A DNA stretch of 64,000 nt from Patiria pectinifera (taxonomy: Eukaryota > Echinodermata > Asteroidea > Valvatida > Asterinidae), in contig CM057140.1 in assembly GCA_029964075.1 (NCBI GenBank), positions 2,994,643 through 3,058,642 on the forward strand, given 5' to 3'. Positions within the stretch are counted from its first letter, which is position 1. Each line of letters begins with the position of its first letter. Below are positions 59,101-64,000 of this stretch, in pieces. The notes under the pieces are model-generated. The model made no database searches. It worked only from the letters and a program-made list of their open reading frames with translations, and was not told the DNA's origin. The translations under genes and the position numbers were made by a program.

Positions 59101-62100
59101 GTCTTGCGCCTAACAGGCAGCATCGAGCTGTATACTCCCCAGGGAGCTGAGACGGTATTTGGATTGTTTAATTGGCCCAATGGTCAGGGGTAATAATAAT
59201 GTAAAGCGCTCTGATCTTTAAAGGAGCTATATTAAAACCTGTTATTATTCTTATTATAAAGTTTAGACTGGTGATTTGCCAGCAAGATACTTACCTGCTG
59301 CTTGAAAGGTCGAGACGCCAGACGTCTACAGCTGTAAGACGGGCTCTGGTGATGACAGCGCCCTCTGTTGACTTGACCCCACCAATGATGTAATAGTTGG
59401 GTGCCGTCTCAGGGTGGTAGGCGAGGCGCTGCAACGCGCTATCAAAAGTCGCTGTGTCATTACGGGAAAGTGCCTGCATACGAAAACATGACCAAACAAC
59501 ATAAGTCAACAAGACCAGGTATAAGGTGAGTAGAGTTAGTCCCATGCCCATTTGGTGTGCGGTGTCTATTTGTAGTCACTTGAGTTCTCGTTTTTGGGCC
59601 AATATAAGGCTTTTAAGCAAGTCTAATTCATAAATTCATTTAAATCTTATTTTAACTCAGTAGCCCATTCAGTGGAATCACTATAGTCTTCCATGGGGCC
59701 CTTAGTAAAGAGAAGACAATGTGAAGAAGTTTTATTACATGTGGGAGGATTAGCCCCAAAAGAATATTCTTGGAGAAACCCATGGAATCAGGCAGGGACT
59801 GAAAATCCAATCCACATATTGGCCCAGGCAGGAATCGAACCTGGGTCAACAGTGGTGGAAGGCGAGGAAAGTACCCCTACGACAACCTGACTCCCAAATG
59901 ACAGTCCATGAACAGTGGGACAGATATCAAGAGGACTGGATTTGTGATGACCTTGCAATTGGAAAACTAAAAAGACTTTTGATGAAGGAAAGAATTGTAT
60001 TCAATCGAGTTGCTTTTCCAAAAATACACTTTTAGATGTCACATTTTTGTATCTTCTAGATAAAGTTAGGCGTATAACTAACAAAGGTGTGAGTGACCAC
60101 TCATAAAAATAGCTGAAAAAGGTGTAAAAAAGCTGAAAAGGTGTAAAAAAGCTGAAAAAGGTGTAAAAAGCTGACATTTGGAAATCTCCTATACTTTTGA
60201 ACACAGCAAGCGAGGGAAAAAACTTAAATCCAAAACAAAAAAAGCTGAAATCAACTTTAAAGCTGGGATTTCACACCCCTGAACTAATGAAGGGGTTACA
60301 ATGTATATGGCTAAATTAAGACAACTTTTTGTTTGTATCTGAAAAAACCATAGGCTGTTTGCTTAAAGTGTAAATGTACTCACATCTCGAATCTGGAAAG
60401 AGGTGAAAGCGGTCTTGTCGGAGATCAGGGCCTTCAAAATCTGAATCATGTCATCCATTATTGTACCTTCATCTAACAAAGGGAATGTGGGTTTCAGATA
60501 GAATAAACAAAATATACTGTCAGCTGCAAAAAATGTGAGCATAGACAACCATTCTTAAAGTTTGCAAGACAAAAAATTGGCAGAATTATTTCTTCGCTTT
60601 TCCATTGAACATGTTATTCAATTTTTAATTATAAATTAAGGTCCGTAGAAAGAATACCCCTTACAATTAGAATCTGGACTTTTCCACTTCACTCGGCTTC
60701 GCCTTGTGAAATGGAAAAGTCCAGATTTTACCTCCCATTCCAGATTTGCGAACACTATTGTATTTTTTTTTTATGTGGCTCACCTCTCTCATTCAAAGAC
60801 ACAGTAAACGCATTTGGCCTTTGTCCAGTGAAAACTCCCACTTGCCCTATAAATGACGTAGCAGTGTACAGGGTCTGCAAAAAGGAACGAATCACGTGAA
60901 ATCAAATAGAACAATACACTTTACCCCATACTCTCCCAAACTGCCCTACTCACGTATTACTCCCTGTACCCCCGATACCGCCTGAACACAGATGGTTGTA
61001 TTTATTTTGTTTTTTTAAGAATCTTTTACAAACTGTTCTCTCCCACTCACCTTCCCGTGGCTCTGAAAATCGACAACTACCGTCCAGTTTCTGAGTGTCG
61101 CTGGAAAATAATAGTCCCAATTCCGAGCATGCCAGATGTTCCCTTTGCTGTCTTGAGCAACAATACTGGTGCATCCTCTACACAAAAACCAACACATTTT
61201 ACAATTGTGACAATAACAATGCAGTCAGTGACACTATATATACACCCTTATATCCTGTGCAACCCTCGCAGCAGCCACGCGGTGATAAAATTCTCCACAT
61301 TTTCCAAATATGGGCATATTTTTTTTTTCAATGGGCCAATTAGGCCAAGCTTCCATGTGATCCTCACCCCTACAATACACCACAAGCCTGTAGACTCCCA
61401 TTGGCCAGACCCTAACCACTGCAGAGTAAGGAGTGTTGAAAGACAGCAGCCCAAGATGGTGCCTAATGCCTTTGTGTAGTAATTGGAGATCTTAGTGGCC
61501 AACCCCTAAGTGTCGCTGATCCCTTTGTGTCAACCCCTCGCGCGGCCCAGAGCTCAGACAGGTTGTAAACAATCCCTGGCCATGTGAATGACCTACATCG
61601 TCTTGTGCATGTACAGGCATTCCAGGGTTATTGACCTATAAACACATGTGGTGATAAAATTCTCCACGTGGTTCCACCGCATAAATTGTTTTGGGCTTGA
61701 TCCACGAAGGGTAATGGGCTTTAGGTGGTTGCACTCATCAGCTCACCACAGCATGCACAATTATTTGAAATTAGTGTGGTTGTGTAGGGACAGATATGAC
61801 ATTAACCGCGTCATGTCGTACGGGAGTTGAGGCCCAACTAATCTGAGTATCATTAGTTGCCCTACGGAGCACTCTCTGTCTATGTTCCAATGTTTGATAT
61901 AAAGAGATCTAAAATTGAAGAAAATACGTACCCTGAAAGAGTGATGTCGTAAAAAAGATTATACAGCACCATTTCTCCGACGTCCATCTGAAAATACTTG
62001 GCGATACCGCGGATCTCGCCAGCATATGGCGAAGGCAGATAGTAGTCCAGTGACCCCGCAATGATCTCAAGAAGTTGCATTGTCTCTTTGTTTACAAATG

Positions 62101-62987
62101 AGCTGCAAAACACGCAAAGAATTTTTGGAACAAATTAAAAATGAATCACACACAATCACTGTATTAAAATTGTTGAAAAACCCCAATTTGTACATTTTAA
62201 AACATTTGCACATCTTAAAAAAAAACCTAGATATTCCCGTTTGTTGAATTACAAATGCAGAGTGGTCGGGCTGGCATCTTTGAATGTCATAAACTTTGTC
62301 ACGATCCTATGCCCCCCCCCCCCCGTCTCCAAAAAGAGGAGATATCCCCCCCCCCAAGTTGGGAAAGATTCCCATACATGCCATATCTGGCCATCACTTG
62401 TCACCCTGTGCACAAACCTTGAGACTGGTCTGAAAATTTCTAATTGTTTTCTCAGTAAATAGTTCAATATTTTCCCTGCTATTTTTACGTTTTAGGACAT
62501 ATTATGATCACTTTCTGTAGTAACTTGGACCCAACTTAATATCGCCTGTTTGACATTCGGACCTACTATCGCCAGACCGTCCATGTCCGAATGTTAAAAA
62601 GACGACAAGTTTGGTCCAAGTTACTTGGACTACACTTTCTGATGGCTGATAGGTCACTGAAGGGAAAAATGAGTGATGGCCAGATATTGGAATCTTTCCC
62701 GCCCTTGCCTCTCCCCCTTTCCTTTGAGTTTACTCCAAATAAAATTCACATTCTTAGTACAAATTTATCTCGCTCGGTCGTCACTCACGGTCGACTTACT
62801 CAAAAACTACCCTGGCCATTTCCCGATATTCACTGACATTCCAGTGTTTCAAGACGGACTCCCATCGCTCTTCCTCGGGCAGATCGAGGTTCAGAGAATA
62901 CCTGGGAGCTTTCTTGAGACCCTCATTCCAAGTTGGAGAGCCTAGGACCAGGGGAATTGCGAGGAAAATGAAGGAAAGGCGCCACAT
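56156..62987 (-). CDS. NAAA: NAAA-like lysosomal N-acylethanolamine acid amidase, upstream copy (last exon not found)
   Basis: Exons in order: 62800-62987, 61932-62102, 61051-61177, 60784-60874, 60384-60472, 59295-59473, 57016-57078 and 56156-56251. Every exon length and phase equals that of the downstream copy. Start MWRLSFIFLAIPLVLGS is a signal peptide. Nucleophile C122 (CTSIVAQ), R138, D141 (HARNWDY) and N289 (ETNYDHW) are all kept, so both copies look catalytically competent. Differences cluster in exon 3 (YYFPATL against YDYTATL) and exon 7 (KSPPKWDYRR against EPPPRSDDRR), which changes a family-typical DDRR. The final exon (about 25 residues) was not found between 53.4 and 56.1 kb. Introns 6 and 7 are swollen by transposons. 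Confidence 0.9.
56475..56979. mobile_element. TTAA-target DNA transposon (copy 2)
   Basis: Ends AGCTATAGTCCATCATTTG and inverse of AGATATAGTCCATCATTTG, flanked by TTAA (56471-56474, 56980-56983). It lies in NAAA copy B intron 7. Confidence 0.8.
57131..57405. mobile_element. Half-length relative of the mariner-type palindrome
   Basis: Matches one arm of 5542-6023 (AAACCCAAATGTC, CTTTTAGTACAAGAATCATT, TTCTTTCAGCAAAA) without the second arm. It lies in NAAA copy B intron 6. Confidence 0.75.
57708..57945. repeat. Tandem duplication of about 114 bp
   Basis: TTCATGCAGGATGATAA(A/T)ACT and GGTCGAGCAGGTGTTGGTGG recur 114 bases apart. It lies in NAAA copy B intron 6. Confidence 0.75.
58220..58550 (+). 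mobile_element. tRNA-derived SINE, family 1 relative
   Basis: tRNA-like head with B box GGTTCGAAACC (58273), then TTTTTCTCCGGGCCCTCCGG and TTTTCCTCCCT as in the SINEs at 1 and 59696, and an ATTATTATATTATTAT tail. Confidence 0.75.
58672..58815 (-). pseudogene. LINE ORF1-like coiled-coil fragment
   Basis: Minus frame WIKSLENEFSSLKK, then NNNLAKKIDELEEDSR and LNSLPL before TGA. It resembles the coiled coil and ELENxSRRNNL motif of LINE ORF1 proteins. Low certainty on family. Confidence 0.45.
58903..59245 (+). mobile_element. tRNA-derived SINE, family 2 (copy 3)
   Basis: A box TGGCCTCGTGGTCTGGAGC, B box GGGTTTGAGTCC, then AAGGCACTTTGTCACTTA, GGTACCTGTGAGGGC and a TTATTATTCTTATTAT tail. Opposite orientation to copies 1 and 2. 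Confidence 0.8.
59696..59896 (-). mobile_element. tRNA-derived SINE (copy 2 of the 1-201 family)
   Basis: Shares GGCAGGGACTGAAAA, CCAATCCACATATTGGCCCA and the inverted B box with 1-201. It lies in NAAA copy B intron 5. Confidence 0.8.
60082..60281. mobile_element. Short hAT-like MITE, 6-bp target duplication (copy 2)
   Basis: Opposite orientation to 6612-6787. Flanked by AACTAA (60076-60081, 60282-60287). Contains four AGCTGAAAAAGGTGTAAAAA-type units against fewer in copy 1. Confidence 0.75.
60660..60735. repeat. Palindrome with TTCGCC loop
   Basis: AATCTGGACTTTTCCACTTC pairs with its inverse across GGCTTCGCC; same loop as 28374-28537. Confidence 0.6.
61240..61860. other. NAAA copy B intron 2, unclassified
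   Basis: CACGCGGTGATAAAATTCTCCAC recurs in part (near 61277 and 61650: GTGATAAAATTCTCCAC), so a dispersed repeat is likely; ends not defined. Confidence 0.35.
62361..62700. mobile_element. MITE in intron 1 of NAAA copy B, shared with copy A
   Basis: GGGAAAGATTCCCATA and the inverse of GGGAAAGATTCCAATAT; interior aligns to 51609-52302 (CCTGTGCACAAACC, TTTCTGATGGCTGATA). Preceded by C runs of 14 and 10. Confidence 0.7.
62518..62632. mobile_element. Nested MULE-like MITE, 9-bp target duplication
   Basis: Palindrome with AACTTGGACC and GACATTCGGAC arms, flanked by CACTTTCTG (62509-62517, 62633-62641). Confidence 0.75.
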
Positions 62988-63063
62988 TTTCAATGTGTGC
63001 GAAAACACGATTTTCAGCCTTCTCTCCGGCCGGGCCGCGGTGCGCGCACTGCAGGGTCACTGT

Positions 63064-63121
63064 CACGTGATTACGTAAACGCGCCTGACAAGATCACGTG
63101 ACGACAGAGTAATATCACGTG
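63064..63121 (-). promoter_or_regulatory. Three CACGTG (CLEAR-like) boxes upstream of NAAA copy B
   Basis: CACGTG at 63064-63069 (GTCACGTGAT), 63095-63100 (ATCACGTGAC) and 63116-63121 (ATCACGTGAT), 77-134 bases above the start codon. The extended TCACGTGA core is the CLEAR motif bound by TFEB-type factors at lysosomal gene promoters. Regulation is inferred. Confidence 0.6.
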
Positions 63122-63197
63122 ATTACTTAGATGTAAACACACTGGAATGCATGAACTCTTCCTTTCCAATGAATTGAGTGTTTTTCATATTAAAGTG

Positions 63198-63232
63198 TGG
63201 AGTGACGTGGCCTAGTGGTTGGAGCATTTTGA
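63198..63232 (+). mobile_element. Truncated SINE head
   Basis: GACGTGGCCTAGTGGTTGGAGC matches the A-box head of the family-2 SINE; the body is missing. Confidence 0.45.
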
Positions 63233-63239
63233 AATAACA

Positions 63240-64000
63240 AAACTGCAAATTAAAAACCAATTTATGCAGTATGTTTCGCTTATTTTGAGTTATTTTAATA
63301 TACCAAAAAATACCATAAATGTAACCAATGTAAAATTAGGCATAATCTCTACATTCTTAAAAAGAATTAGGAATGAATTAATTCATTAATGACATCCTCC
63401 CTCACAAAATATATTCTTTTGCATATCAAATTGCAATAATTACATATTCAGTTGCATTTAAAAAAATATAAATTGAATAGTAAGACTGTCAACAATCATC
63501 ATTGTAGGCACGATTCTCTGGTACAGAGACATTTTTTTTGTAAAATTTACATCAAATTGCAAAATATCATTTTTTCTTCATATAATGCATTCATTAAATG
63601 GCAATATTTATCTCCAAGAAATTCAGTACTGACATTAAACATCAATCAACAAGGCTTAATTTAAAATACATTGATAAAAAAATAACATTGCCTTTAATTT
63701 AAATAACATATCATTTTATTAAATAATTTTTTTTACAATTCAGTATCACATTGCCTTTAATTTAAATAACATATTTTATTAAATTATTTTTTTTTTAAAT
63801 TCAGTTTTATATTTTTTTCAATGACATCTCCAATTGTTAGGAATTTTCCAACAGTAAAATTTCAGACTCGTTTGAACATATCAACACCAACTGAAAAATT
63901 AAAATACACCGCACCATTAATTTTTTTAACTGTTAAATTAAAAAAGTATGATACATGTATTTTAATTTCATACCATAATTAGAAAAAAGTATATATTTGT
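63240..64000. other. Very AT-rich end of window
   Basis: Holds a two-copy tandem duplication of about 65 bp at 63686-63803 (CATTGCCTTTAATTTAAATA). No gene recognised. Confidence 0.4.

Overview
This is animal nuclear DNA, most likely from a marine invertebrate deuterostome. The evidence is spliced genes with GT-AG introns, AT-rich non-coding DNA, many small palindromic DNA transposons, tRNA-derived SINEs and eroded LINEs. The gene content (SCAF4/8, Cu/Zn SOD, NAAA-type amidases, an ITIM-bearing Ig receptor) fits an amphioxus, hemichordate or echinoderm. The sequence alone does not decide between them.

Layout. 1-6 kb holds a SINE, a 4.7-kb foldback DNA transposon with TTA target duplications (769-5470) and a 482-bp mariner-type palindrome, probably inside an upstream intron of the next gene. 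6.1-11.3 kb (+) holds the RS, RRM and C-terminal exons of a SCAF4/SCAF8 homologue; the N-terminal CID exons are not seen. 11.3-15.4 kb is its 3' UTR and flank. 15.4-26.8 kb is a satellite array of about 35 monomers of 321 bp, partly organised as trimers. 27.7-31.3 kb (-) is a complete five-exon SOD1. 32-37 kb is repeats. 38.0-39.8 kb (-) is a single-exon receptor with three Ig domains and two ITIM motifs. 40-46.5 kb is repeats. 46.6-53.1 kb and 56.2-63.0 kb (both -) are two tandem NAAA-like genes with identical exon lengths and phases, each recognised through eight exons; the short last exon was not found.

The gene pair SCAF4 and SOD1 lies tail to tail here, as it does in human 21q22.11, so this looks like conserved microsynteny with a satellite inserted between the genes. 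The NAAA copies share an intron-1 transposon that predates the duplication, then picked up different insertions. The upstream copy keeps three CACGTG (CLEAR/TFEB-like) boxes; the downstream copy has lost all three.

Most repeats were found by reading both strands for inverted ends and flanking duplications. Superfamily names rest on target-site length and terminal bases, not on transposase genes, none of which was recognised.
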